Origin: an uncultured Muribaculaceae bacterium | GTDB lineage: Bacteria > Bacteroidota > Bacteroidia > Bacteroidales > Muribaculaceae | NCBI GenBank assembly: GCA_910588245.1 | Contig: CAJUQP010000007.1 | Coordinates: 1-64,000 of the forward strand | Length of the DNA: 64,000 nucleotides | Reading direction: 5' to 3' | Part shown: piece after piece, positions 34,933-42,787 of the stretch | Position numbering within the stretch: the stretch's first letter is position 1 | Layout: each line of letters begins with the position of its first letter | Program-made: the position numbers and the translations under genes | Notes under the pieces: model-generated | What the model was told of the DNA's origin: nothing | The model's database searches: none | The model's input: only the letters and a program-made list of their open reading frames with translations

Positions 34933-35994
34933 ATGAAAAAAATAGCATATATAGGACTGGCAGCGCTCATGTTCGGCATCGCATCTTGCGATAAGATCGA
35001 AGACTCGGAGAATCTGCCTGCCACTAATCCGCAGCTTCCAATAGTGCCGGTAGAGAGTGTCGTGGTTACTCCCGGGGCGGCTATAGCGTCTGGCGTGGAT
35101 CTTTCTACTGCTACAGGTTCCCTTCAGGTTGCTTCTGTTCTCGGTGGCGAGGACTGGCCGGAAGGATTCACGGCAGAAATCCCGTTTATGGAAATCAGTA
35201 GCACGGAGGATTTCGCCGTTTCAGCTCCAATTAATGCCCAGATGGTCGATGGCGATGCTTATGTGCTTGCCGGGGATTGGTTGGAAGTCCATAAACTTAT
35301 CTTCGGTAAAAATCCTCAGACAGTGAAGACATATGTGCGTTTTGCTGTCAATGCTGTAAAAGACGAGCAGTCTGTACGCATGGGAGGTGCCGATGTATTC
35401 TACGGAGCGGCATCTTTGAATGTAGTTCCTCCTGCCAACGTGGTGTATGTTATGGGAGATGCTTGTGGTTGGAATTTTGATGATGCGCCGGTGTTGGTGG
35501 CATCTAACGACAATGATCAGTATTTCTCAGGTTTTGCATATGTGAACGGTGGCTTCAAGTTTACGAAAGAGAAGAATTGGGATGATGGAAACTGGTCAGC
35601 AGAGGGATCTACTTTGGTTGAAGGAGGTGATAATATCACGTTGTCAGAGGCTGGCCTTTATTGGCTGACAGTAGACCTTGAGAATCTACAATGGTCGAAT
35701 ACCTATGTTGAAAGTATCGGTTGTGTAGGTGCATTCAATGGTTGGAATGCAGCAGATAATGTTAAGCTTACACCTAATGCGAACTTTACAATCTGGTCTG
35801 GTACTGTAGACTTCGGAGATGGTGGCGAGTGGAAACTCAACGTTAATGGAGCATGGGATATCAGTCTCGGTACAAACGCCAATAATCTTGAAGTTGGTGG
35901 CGGAAGCGGTAATCTTTCGGTTGACGCCGGCACTTATGAAGTTACTCTTTACCTTGATAAGGTCCCATATCATGTTGATATGGCGAAGAAATAA
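34933..35994 (+). CDS. Second SusE/SusF-like lipoprotein
   Basis: A 353-residue protein with lipobox GIASC, an N-terminal SusE-type region (residues 25-165) and two C-terminal binding domains with VYVMGDACGWNFDD and CVGAFNGWNAADN, the same architecture as its neighbour at 33776. Presumably a paralogue. Last gene of the susCDEF-type unit, followed by a strong terminator. Confidence 0.85.
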   Translation: MKKIAYIGLAALMFGIASCDKIEDSENLPATNPQLPIVPVESVVVTPGAAIASGVDLSTATGSLQVASVLGGEDWPEGFTAEIPFMEISSTEDFAVSAPINAQMVDGDAYVLAGDWLEVHKLIFGKNPQTVKTYVRFAVNAVKDEQSVRMGGADVFYGAASLNVVPPANVVYVMGDACGWNFDDAPVLVASNDNDQYFSGFAYVNGGFKFTKEKNWDDGNWSAEGSTLVEGGDNITLSEAGLYWLTVDLENLQWSNTYVESIGCVGAFNGWNAADNVKLTPNANFTIWSGTVDFGDGGEWKLNVNGAWDISLGTNANNLEVGGGSGNLSVDAGTYEVTLYLDKVPYHVDMAKK

Positions 35995-36026
35995 TCTCAA
36001 TAATTTCCCTAAGGAATTATCCGACC

Positions 36027-36058
36027 GAGGGGGGACGGCAGTGATGCCGTTCCCCCTC
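36027..36058 (+). terminator. Terminator of the Sus-like operon
   Basis: GAGGGGGGACGGCA (36027-36040) pairs with TGCCGTTCCCCCTC (36045-36058) around a GTGA loop, then TTAAGTTTT. Confidence 0.8.
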
Positions 36059-36117
36059 TTAAGTTTTATGCGCTCAGCGAGGAGGTTGAGGGGAGGTCAA
36101 AAGTAATTGGTTGGAAA

Positions 36118-36148
36118 CCTGCCCCGGGGGGCAGGTAACGCAACGAAG
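36118..36148 (+). repeat. REP element 1 (palindrome plus TAACGCAACGAAG)
   Basis: The palindrome CCTGCC..GGCAGG (36118-36135) is followed by TAACGCAACGAAG (36136-36148). The same tail follows the palindrome at 37422-37439. Read as a REP unit of the adjacent transposase family. Confidence 0.65.
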
Positions 36149-36221
36149 ACTGGCCGTGGGCTATGCTGCCGGGTCTTGCCGCTATATATGCTTGCTGCGG
36201 CGATATTGGCCGAAGTGATGG

Positions 36222-36258
36222 GGGCGGTTTTGTTGTGTTAATCGCTCCTTGGAGCGGT
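36222..36258 (-). repeat. REP element 2, inverted, left flank of the transposase
   Basis: On the minus strand CGCTCCAAGGAGCGATTAAC is followed by ACAACAAAACCGCCC. It mirrors the right-flanking unit at 37421-37451 (CGCTCCAAGGAGCGATTAAC, then GCAACGAAG) in opposite orientation. Confidence 0.8.
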
Positions 36259-36343
36259 TAGTCCTGTTTTTTCATATTGTTGTCAATTGGTTTGTTGGAG
36301 GTTATTTCCTTTTTTGTTAATTTCGTGAAAGTTTAATCAAAGA

Positions 36344-37378
36344 ATGGATATGATGGATTGCAACGGAACTTCGGGAGGAGATGGGAGGAGCCTTCCTGCG
36401 TATTGGCGTGAGGGAATTCCATGTTACAACAGGAGGGCGGAATGGCATGATTATACTTCCCGGTGCTACTATATGGTGACAGTGGTGAGGAATAAGTCAT
36501 GGAAAAGCCCGTTCTGCATAATCCGGGAGAATGGAAGGGATCAGAGAGGTGGACTTAGAGCAGACCTTACACTCACGGCTACCGGCAAGATCATTTTTAG
36601 CCAGCTTTACGATATGGAGAGGCATTTTGAAGAGGTATGGTTATGGGGCAATGTAGTGATGCCGGATCATGTGCATGCCATCATCTTTATTCAGAAGAAG
36701 TTTGAATTTGGATTGGGAGCGGCAGTCAATTATTTCAAAGGAAGCTGCACCAGGCGTCTGCGTGAGGTTGACACTCAATTCGCGCTTGCCGGGATAAGCT
36801 TATTCTCGGATGGTTATCATGACAGGATCGTCACCAGGAAGGGGATGCTTGCGAGGTTGCGTAATTATGTTTTGGAAAATCCTGTCAGATATCTCATCAA
36901 AAGGAGAAAGCCGGATATGTTCACAAGCGGGCATATCCTTGAATGCCGTGGACGACGCTGGAGGATCTATGGCAATTTTCTTTTGCTTAAGGAGCCGGAT
37001 AAGGCTCCGTTGATTGTCAGCAGCCGTTATGATGAGGAGGAAAGATTATCCTGGATGAGGAGATGGCAGTCTGTGGCAAGAAACGGAGGAGTGCTTATCT
37101 CTCCATTTTACGGGGAGAAAGAGAAGACCCTGCGGAATGATTTCATTGAAGCCGGGGCAGCAATAATCCATCTGCAGGCTGAGGGATTCCTGGAACGGTT
37201 CGCGCCGAAAGGCGGGTATTTCCGTCTTTGTGAAGAGGGGAGGCTCCTGATAATAGGGGAGGAGGTTTATTCGATGAAAAAGTTTAAACTTTCGCGGCAG
37301 ACAGCGCTTGAACTTAATGAATTTGCAAGATGGCTTTCGGAAGCGGCTTCCGATGAATGGAAGATAGTCAAGGGATAA
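36344..37378 (+). CDS. REP-associated tyrosine transposase (RAYT, Y1 HUH family)
   Basis: A 344-residue protein with a TnpA-REP core: residues 35-195 include the beta-strand RCYYMVTVVRN, the HUH motif VVMPDHVHAIIF and the catalytic-Tyr helix LARLRNYVLENPVRYL. RAYTs cut single-stranded REP palindromes at defined sites. The gene is bracketed by inverted REP units (36222-36258 and 37418-37455), the standard layout. The C-terminal 150 residues extend beyond the usual RAYT length; they contain WRIYGNFLLLKEPDKAPLIVSS and a Rossmann-like DNA-processing feel (GGVLISPFYGEKEKTLRNDFIEAGAAIIHLQ), so the transposase is fused to a second domain. Confidence 0.85.
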   Translation: MDMMDCNGTSGGDGRSLPAYWREGIPCYNRRAEWHDYTSRCYYMVTVVRNKSWKSPFCIIRENGRDQRGGLRADLTLTATGKIIFSQLYDMERHFEEVWLWGNVVMPDHVHAIIFIQKKFEFGLGAAVNYFKGSCTRRLREVDTQFALAGISLFSDGYHDRIVTRKGMLARLRNYVLENPVRYLIKRRKPDMFTSGHILECRGRRWRIYGNFLLLKEPDKAPLIVSSRYDEEERLSWMRRWQSVARNGGVLISPFYGEKEKTLRNDFIEAGAAIIHLQAEGFLERFAPKGGYFRLCEEGRLLIIGEEVYSMKKFKLSRQTALELNEFARWLSEAASDEWKIVKG

Positions 37379-37417
37379 GGGCTGATGAGAGGCGGCTTGA
37401 TTCGCGGCGACATGGCT

Positions 37418-37455
37418 TGAATCGCTCCAAGGAGCGATTAACGCAACGAAGCCGG
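37418..37455 (+). repeat. REP element 3, right flank of the transposase
   Basis: AATCGCTCCAAGGAGCGATT is a 20-bp perfect palindrome (37420-37439), followed by AACGCAACGAAG, the tail shared by element 1. Inverted relative to element 2. Confidence 0.8.
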
Positions 37456-37463
37456 CGCTTTGA

Positions 37464-37656
37464 GGGATCGGATTTGTTGGGATCGGCTTTGTCGGGATCG
37501 ATTTATTGGGCTTCGGCTTCGTCGGGATCGATTTGTTGGACTGGGTGATGAGATTCGGGGCTCGCTTTTGGTTTGGCGAGCCCCGAGGCAATTCAGTTGA
37601 GGAGGGGAGGATGAGGTTGAGGAGGGAGGTGATTCAGGTTGAGGAGGGGAGGGTTC
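37464..37656. repeat. Two tandem repeat blocks between transposase and BNR-4 gene
   Basis: Block one (37464-37540) has about five degenerate copies of a 15-bp unit, GGGATCGGATTTGTT. Block two (37594-37652) has three copies of a 17-18 bp unit, CAGGTTGAGGAGGGGAGG, close to the BNR-4 stop. A perfect 10-bp hairpin CGGGGCTCGC/GCGAGCCCCG (37556-37585) lies between them and could end transcription from either side. Confidence 0.75.
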
Positions 37657-39013
37657 AGTCGAGTTCGAGGATGTAGACGGGGGAGGAGATCTCGGCGCCT
37701 TCGGCAATTTTCTCGCCGTCGCCCTGATGGGTGGTCTGCACGAAGACGTTCAGACGGCGATGCTTGTTCCATAGATTGATGTCGAACGACGGTTCCCATG
37801 CATCGACAGAGAAATCGGTCACATCGGTCACGTTCCAGCCCTCTTTGCCGAGATGCGGCGTGTAGGCCACGCTGACCCTGCTGCCGCGCTCCGTGTCGCG
37901 GAATATATAATATGCCTTGCGTCCATCGCTGGCGATACGCGGACGCGATATGGGAATCATCTTGGTGCCCCCTCCCGCCAGTGAGAAGGGAGTGGTGCGG
38001 TGTCCGACGGTATTCATGTTCCATTTCTTCCCGTCGTGCCACACGAGGCGGTATTGGGGCACATCGCTGTCGCTGTCGCGCCAGTAGGTGGCGATATAAG
38101 GATGTCCCTCGCTGTCGGCGGTCATGCTTGTCTGGTTGATTAGCTCTGATTTCTGCGGGATCTCCCAGGCTTTCTCCGCAGTGGCGAGGGTGATGGGAAG
38201 GGAATATCGCGAACCGTCGCTGCGCTGCCATGTGCGTCCGCCGTCGAGCGAGCGGGCGTAGCAGAGATCGTGGTTCGTCTCCACCATCCATGTCTCACGC
38301 CACACCCAGGAAAGATGGATCACCCCTTTCGGATCGACATACATCTGCCAGTAAGCGTTGCGGGCGTCCTCGCCGTCGATGAGCACATCATGGATACGTT
38401 CCCAGCGTTTTTCTTTCGTCACATAACGGTTGAGCACGAGATTGCCTCGCCCGGAGGCGCCTGAGCGGTAGGCGAAGATCATGTTGCCGTCGGGCATGGT
38501 GTAGAATTCGGGATATGTGACGTCGTCCTCGCCGACTCCTGTCATGGGGAGTTTCGGACCGAGCACGAGCGCCCCGGGCTTCTCGGCCACCGCGTAGCGG
38601 AGTGGATGGCCGTGATGGTCGAAGGAGACGTGGAGATATCCGTCGCCGTCGACGCCGATGCTGATCACGTTGTGGCCGTCGCCGATGTTCCCTTTGTATT
38701 GCGAGCGGCGAAGAGTCCATCCGTCGCTTCCGAGTTGCCTTTTCCCGATCACAACGTAGCCGTCTTTATCGTAGTAGGATATATACTGGGTGTCGCCGTG
38801 GGTGGCCACCGACGAGCCGCGGAACACGGCTGTGTTGACCGAAGTCTGGGAGAATCCCTCGCCGGCAGGCACGAGCGAGGAATGCATGGCGGTGGTCTTA
38901 GGCGATGATCCGGCAGATCCAGCCTTGGCCGAGGCGCATCCCGAGAGGGCGGGCGTCGATATCAGGCACACCGCGGCGAGTATTTCCATAAAGTTTCTTT
39001 GAAAAGCTTTCAT
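37655..39013 (-). CDS. BNR-4 repeat lipoprotein, probable beta-propeller carbohydrate enzyme
   Basis: A 452-residue protein with lipobox PALSGC (Cys about residue 26). The body is a seven-bladed propeller with BNR-type strands, for example THGDTQYISYYDKDGYVVIGKR, YLHVSFDHHGHPLRYAV, YPEFYTMPDGNMIFAYRSG and DVTDFSVDAWEPSFDINLW. It fits the Bacteroidota BNR-4 family, some of which are polysaccharide lyases or hydrolases acting on sulfated or acidic glycans. Catalytic His/Arg/Tyr residues cannot be assigned. It is not part of the Sus-like operon but lies near it. Confidence 0.8.
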   Translation of the reverse strand: MKAFQRNFMEILAAVCLISTPALSGCASAKAGSAGSSPKTTAMHSSLVPAGEGFSQTSVNTAVFRGSSVATHGDTQYISYYDKDGYVVIGKRQLGSDGWTLRRSQYKGNIGDGHNVISIGVDGDGYLHVSFDHHGHPLRYAVAEKPGALVLGPKLPMTGVGEDDVTYPEFYTMPDGNMIFAYRSGASGRGNLVLNRYVTKEKRWERIHDVLIDGEDARNAYWQMYVDPKGVIHLSWVWRETWMVETNHDLCYARSLDGGRTWQRSDGSRYSLPITLATAEKAWEIPQKSELINQTSMTADSEGHPYIATYWRDSDSDVPQYRLVWHDGKKWNMNTVGHRTTPFSLAGGGTKMIPISRPRIASDGRKAYYIFRDTERGSRVSVAYTPHLGKEGWNVTDVTDFSVDAWEPSFDINLWNKHRRLNVFVQTTHQGDGEKIAEGAEISSPVYILELD

Positions 39014-39313
39014 GATGCAAGAGTTTAAACCATATACACATTTGAAAACGAGTTTATATCTGAGATATTATAGAATCAGGTCTGCCGCCGCTCACAATGG
39101 AAGATACAGACCGCTGAATGAATTATTTGCCCTCTTTCCGAGCCATACTATCTTGCAGTCGTCAGGATTCGATCTTTCATAAAGTGCATTCTGAGAGAAT
39201 GTCGGGTTGTCCGGGAGTATCCTGTGACTTATGAGTATGTCGAGGATTATTTTCTGGAATTTTGCTTGGATAATGGATAATTATTCTTAAATTTGCATAT
39301 TTAAACGCAAAAT
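39014..39313. promoter_or_regulatory. Intergenic region with cysE promoter
   Basis: Plus strand: CTTG (39265-39268), 19-nt gap and TAAATTTG (39288-39295), just before cysE; transcription would start near 39303 and leave about 10 nt. No other feature is evident in this stretch. Confidence 0.6.
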
Positions 39314-40207
39314 ATGGAGAGAAACGGTAATGTCGAGCCGGAAGAGGTGATCAAAAGGAATGCGGAGATGCTTGCGGCGCCATTGGCCGCGGCCGAGAGG
39401 ATGCTGCCGCGGGGGAGCGGCCATTTCCCGTCAGTCGACGCCCTTAAGGAGATAGTGAGGCTGGCTAAGACCATAGTGTTTCCTGATTTTGTCGACATGA
39501 GGCGCAACAGCCGTACTATGCGGTCGTATCTTGTCGGCACATCGCTTGAGAAACTTTATTCATCGCTGAGCCGTGAGATAGTGCATGCCATACGTTTCAG
39601 CGCCGACCGCACGGAAGGGGATGCCGACAACGAGGCCCGGGGGCTCGCGCTGCGGTTCATAGACATGCTGCCGGAGATCAGACGCCTTCTCTATACGGAT
39701 GTGGAGGCGATGTATGACAATGATCCCGCTGTCGACAATTATGCAGAGGTGATATTGTGTTATCCGGTGGTGCAGGCGATGGTCAACTACCGTCTGGCCC
39801 ATGCGTTGCTCACTCTCGGCATACCGGTGATACCTCGTATACTGACGGAACTGGCCCACTCGCTCACCGGAATCGACATCCATCCGGGGGCTGCTATCGG
39901 GGAATATTTCGCCATAGACCACGGTACTGGGGTCGTGATCGGGGAGACCTGCGTGATAGGATCGCACGTAACACTTTATCAGGGAGTGACCCTCGGCGCT
40001 AAGAACTTCACTCTCGACAGCCATGGGCATCCTGTCAACATACCGCGCCATCCCATAATCGAAGACAATGTGACGGTCTATTCCAATTCCACGATCCTCG
40101 GCCGCATAACCGTGGGGCGCGGGTCGGTGATAGGAGGCAACGTGTGGCTCACCTATTCCGTGCCTCCGGGCTCGCGTATACTCCAGGGAAAGGCAGTCAG
40201 CGACTGA
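39314..40207 (+). CDS. cysE: Serine O-acetyltransferase
   Basis: A 297-residue hexapeptide-repeat enzyme. Catalytic motifs include GIDIHPGAAIGEYFAIDHGTGVVIGET (catalytic His and Asp), IGSHVTLYQGVTLGAKN, and VTVYSNSTILGRITVGRGSVIGGNVWLTYSVP. It acetylates serine with acetyl-CoA for cysteine synthesis. The N-terminal 140 residues are the helical EpsC-type extension. The C-terminus ends KAVSD, close to the tail that normally binds cysteine synthase. Confidence 0.93.
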   Translation: MERNGNVEPEEVIKRNAEMLAAPLAAAERMLPRGSGHFPSVDALKEIVRLAKTIVFPDFVDMRRNSRTMRSYLVGTSLEKLYSSLSREIVHAIRFSADRTEGDADNEARGLALRFIDMLPEIRRLLYTDVEAMYDNDPAVDNYAEVILCYPVVQAMVNYRLAHALLTLGIPVIPRILTELAHSLTGIDIHPGAAIGEYFAIDHGTGVVIGETCVIGSHVTLYQGVTLGAKNFTLDSHGHPVNIPRHPIIEDNVTVYSNSTILGRITVGRGSVIGGNVWLTYSVPPGSRILQGKAVSD

Positions 40208-40256
40208 ATGTGTGATAACATATGACTAATTGGATTAAGAAGTTGTTTAAAATGAA

Positions 40257-40549
40257 CGTTAAATTATGGGCGGCAATTTTTTAGTTAAAATCCGATTAAG
40301 GCAAAGGAGCATAGCGGGCTATGTGACTGCGCCGCGATTGGATTTTAACAAAAAAGTGCCGTACTTAAGGTAACTTTCATTTCCGGTCAACTTCATAGGT
40401 TAATAGATTTAACATTATACTGTCATAAAAGTTACTTCCGGACTCGCATTCCCGGGCATATTTCCCCTTTTGGTTCAGTCACATAGCCCGCTATGTTCCT
40501 TCACCTGCAAGAAAAAATCTGCTCCGAGACTGCGACCCATAATTTAACG
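40257..40549. repeat. Nested inverted-repeat element (MITE-like)
   Basis: The ends are a perfect inverted 14-mer, CGTTAAATTATGGG (40257-40270 and 40536-40549). Inside lies a second, perfect 20-bp inverted pair CAGTCACATAGCCCGCTATG (40310-40329 and 40476-40495), itself containing the dyad CATAGC/GCTATG, and a third pair GTAACTTT/AAAGTTAC (about 40370 and 40428). The element is about 293 bp with no coding capacity. It lies between cysE and the phage genes. Confidence 0.7.
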
Positions 40550-40560
40550 TATAATCCGCA

Positions 40561-40662
40561 AAACGAAGCGTATCGACTTAAAAAAACGAAATGTATTGTT
40601 TTGGGGGTTGAAGAGAGGTATTGGGGAAACGAAATGAACGGATTTCAAAAACGAAACGTATC
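40561..40662 (+). repeat. Four AAACGAA motifs at about 22-bp spacing
   Basis: AAACGAA occurs at 40561, 40584, 40627 and 40649: spacings 23, 43 and 22 bp, so about two helical turns each, with one slot skipped. Two copies are longer matches (AAACGAAGCGTATC and AAACGAAACGTATC). The array looks like protein-binding iterons. Confidence 0.5.
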
Positions 40663-40699
40663 AGGATCACTCCCTTTTAGCAGTCGGGGAAATAGGGTA

Positions 40700-40740
40700 A
40701 AATAAAAGCGCCGGGAAAATCACCTTCGGCGCTTTTATTT
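40700..40740 (-). terminator. Terminator after the Dam-like gene
   Basis: AAATAAAAGCGCCG (40700-40713) and CGGCGCTTTTATTT (40727-40740) form a perfect 14-bp stem 14 bp past the gene's stop. Both ends carry A/T-rich runs, so it can work in both directions. Confidence 0.85.
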
Positions 40741-40753
40741 GTGTATTCGCTTT

Positions 40754-41581
40754 TCAACTCACTTTGTAGAGCATGATGTCTGTGTACTTGGAATTGTAGT
40801 TTAGATGTGCATTGACCTCTCTTTTTACGGCATTTGCAAAAGGATTGCCGAGAGCGATGTTATCTCCGATCCAGTCACACAGTTCGATGATGGATGACTT
40901 GTTGGACGTGAAATATACATATCGATGACCGACCAAGACTTTGAGCACATCGAGATAGTCTGACAGTCTCCAGTAGCCCATGTCGTATGCGCCGACATCA
41001 GTGCTCAGGTAAGGTGGATCCACGAGGAATACAACGTCGTCACGGTCTTTGTACCTCTCAAAAAGAATCCTGTAATCACAGCTCGTTATCTCCAGACCAT
41101 CAAGATAACCCTCAGCACTATAATCCTGTTTGCGGACATTATTGTAAAGGGAATGCTTCTTGAGATCCTTGAGTGAGGTTGCGTATTTTGCCGAGAATAG
41201 AAGAGAGGAGGAGAGTGTGATGCAGTCGATGAAGCCATACTCCCTTTCCTTATGCTCAAGCAGTGAAAAGATGACTTCCTTCTCCGGTCGCAGAATCAGC
41301 TTATGGCGTGGGAGTGGGTCTGTAATACTCCGCAGTTCTTTTAGAATTTGGTTCGTCTCTCCAATATGCTCAAGTCTTTTTCTATAGCCATCAAAATCAT
41401 TATATACTACTGTAGCATCGGGCCTTTTGCGTTTGGTGATATGAGACAGCAATCCCGACCCTCCGAAAAGATCAACGAAAACATTGGCCCCTTCAATCGT
41501 ATCGAGCACCTTCTTGTATTCTCCAGCGAACATCCGTTTCTGCCCCACAAATGGAAGAGGGGCCGACATATATTCCTTCAT
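40754..41581 (-). CDS. Adenine-specific DNA methyltransferase, D12 class
   Basis: A 275-residue phage-type Dam-like enzyme. Motif I is split: LPFVGQKRMF (SAM-binding FxGxK) and VFVDLFGGSGLLS; motif IV is VVFLVDPPYLSTD (the DPPY motif for N6-adenine methylation). It may protect phage DNA or regulate its genes; the recognition site is unknown. It has its own promoter (41608-41615) and terminator (40700-40740). Confidence 0.88.
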   Translation of the reverse strand: MKEYMSAPLPFVGQKRMFAGEYKKVLDTIEGANVFVDLFGGSGLLSHITKRKRPDATVVYNDFDGYRKRLEHIGETNQILKELRSITDPLPRHKLILRPEKEVIFSLLEHKEREYGFIDCITLSSSLLFSAKYATSLKDLKKHSLYNNVRKQDYSAEGYLDGLEITSCDYRILFERYKDRDDVVFLVDPPYLSTDVGAYDMGYWRLSDYLDVLKVLVGHRYVYFTSNKSSIIELCDWIGDNIALGNPFANAVKREVNAHLNYNSKYTDIMLYKVS

Positions 41582-41607
41582 TATTGTTGTTTTGATTTTA
41601 GCGGGTG

Positions 41608-41615
41608 CAAAGTTA
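41608..41615 (-). promoter_or_regulatory. -7 box of the Dam-like gene
   Basis: On the minus strand TAACTTTG matches TAnnTTTG, with a TTGG about 19 nt upstream, and would give a leader of about 20 nt. Confidence 0.55.
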
Positions 41616-41648
41616 GATATTCCCCTCTATTCGACCAATACAACAACA

Positions 41649-41683
41649 AAAATCTCACTGCAAATTTATTGCAGTGAGATTTT
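41649..41683 (-). terminator. Terminator after the thymidylate-synthase-like gene
   Basis: AAAATCTCACTGCAA (41649-41663) and TTGCAGTGAGATTTT (41669-41683) form a perfect 15-bp stem with a 5-nt loop; on the minus strand it ends in TTTTTG. It begins 2 bp after the stop. Confidence 0.88.
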
Positions 41684-41685
41684 CT

Positions 41686-42324
41686 TCAGACATTAAGCTC
41701 AAACCTGACATTCTCCACTCCATCGAGCAATAGTCGGGTTTTATCCAGATTGTTCTCGTAGATATGCACATTAGCCAGAAATAGCGTTATTGACTTAAGT
41801 GGCAGATCTATCTCACGCGACATCAGATAGAGATGGTAAAGATCAGCAGGTAGCCCCAGATTGGCGTCAGAACTGCGTTGATATGCTGACAGAATGAGCC
41901 CGTCGGGGGCAAGCTGAAACTGCACCAGGCTCAGGCAAGGTGCCTGATTGCTCTCAGCTCCAGTCTCCCCCAGAAAGAGAACATAGTTTTTACTGTTGCG
42001 CATTTCCCTCTTTATTCTCGCCAGAAGCCCAGGCAGTTTGGCGAAGTATGTTGGATAGCTATTGATGAGAAATGACCCGCAGTAATCCCACCAATTTATG
42101 CCAGCTTCACGGTACTTTGCAACCTGTCTCTCGCCGCTCATGAAGAGCTTAAGCTCACTTCTCAGCTTTTTACGCGCTATGGAATGGCCCTCAAAAATGT
42201 CAAGAAGATCGCCCGGGGACAGTGTCAGCGTCTGGTTGAGAAGGAAATGTATATTTCCTTTCTTATTTTGCTGTGTCTCTCCATTAACAAGTATTTGGTT
42301 CAATATTTGATGATATTTGTTCAT
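41686..42324 (-). CDS. Thymidylate-synthase-family protein, dCMP-type residue
   Basis: Started at MNKYHQILNQILVNGE (212 aa). It aligns without gaps around the thymidylate synthase active site: E57 in SELKLFMSGE (E. coli E58), WWDYCG (W79), C130 in APCLSLVQFQ (C146), R150-S151 in YQRSSD (R166-S167), D153 (D169) and H187/Y189 in VHIYENN (H207/Y209). The decisive asparagine (E. coli N177) is Asp161 in LGLPAD. In T4 dCMP hydroxymethylase this position is Asp and selects dCMP. The protein lacks the C-terminal 50 residues of ThyA. Likely a dCMP hydroxymethylase- or methylase-like enzyme; reaction unproven. Confidence 0.8.
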   Translation of the reverse strand: MNKYHQILNQILVNGETQQNKKGNIHFLLNQTLTLSPGDLLDIFEGHSIARKKLRSELKLFMSGERQVAKYREAGINWWDYCGSFLINSYPTYFAKLPGLLARIKREMRNSKNYVLFLGETGAESNQAPCLSLVQFQLAPDGLILSAYQRSSDANLGLPADLYHLYLMSREIDLPLKSITLFLANVHIYENNLDKTRLLLDGVENVRFELNV

Positions 42325-42384
42325 ACGGTTAAGTTTAGGCTGCGAATATACGGATTCCCACTTCAAGCTGGTCTTAATTATCCT

Positions 42385-42630
42385 TCAACTTGCTGCAATC
42401 TGCATGCAGTCTTTTTCAAGTCGAGAAAGAACTTTATAAACACTCCTCTCGCTGATAGTGTATTTTCCGGCAAGCAAGGAGACAATATATGTCACCTTCT
42501 CGCCATCCGTATGCATCTTGACATAGTCATCATACATGTCTATAAATCTAATATCATCAAGTTGTATTCCGTTTGCAACAAACAAATAATAAGGCTCACG
42601 AAATAATTTGAGTAAATCTATTGTTTTCAT
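42385..42630 (-). CDS. Small HTH-like phage protein
   Basis: An 81-residue protein started at the ATG 42630 (MKTIDLLKLFREPYYLFVANG; an upstream TTG adds two residues). The C-terminal half, VTYIVSLLAGKYTISERSVYKVLSRLEKDC, reads like a helix-turn-helix, suggesting DNA binding. It is the upstream neighbour of the dCMP-type enzyme. Its 5' side faces the structured RNA, and the two start regions are about 20 bp apart. Confidence 0.6.
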   Translation of the reverse strand: MKTIDLLKLFREPYYLFVANGIQLDDIRFIDMYDDYVKMHTDGEKVTYIVSLLAGKYTISERSVYKVLSRLEKDCMQIAAS

Positions 42631-42643
42631 CTGCAAAAATTGT

Positions 42644-42779
42644 TAATTTTGCGGTATCTCACCATGTTTAAAAATATATAGCGACATCCACGGCAGAAGG
42701 CATATGGCCCTCAGTCGCGTGGATGTCGCTTTATGTTAATACGTGGTGAGATACTGTTAACAGACTGAGGGCCTTTTTT
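42644..42779 (+). ncRNA. Structured RNA with loop-to-tail pairing and terminator
   Basis: A -7 box TAATTTTG (42644-42651) is followed by three nested pairings: outer stem TATCTCACCA (42655-42664) with TGGTGAGATA (42744-42753); inner stem AGCGACATCCACG (42680-42692) with CGTGGATGTCGCT (42718-42730), both perfect; and GGCCCTCAGTC in the inner loop (42706-42716) with GACTGAGGGCC at the 3' end (42763-42773), which is followed by TTTTTT. The loop-tail pairing either forms a pseudoknot or an alternative terminator. No open frame fits. It lies between the phage endolysin and the HTH-like gene. I do not recognise a class. Confidence 0.65.
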
Positions 42780-42787
42780 ACACCCTC

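Noticed and set aside
37464..37540. Possible CRISPR or phase-variable coding repeats
   Set aside because: The 15-bp units are degenerate and contiguous without spacers; no gene reads through them.
40561..40662. CRISPR-like array
   Set aside because: Motifs are only 7-15 bp with irregular 22-bp multiples and no repeat-spacer structure or cas genes.
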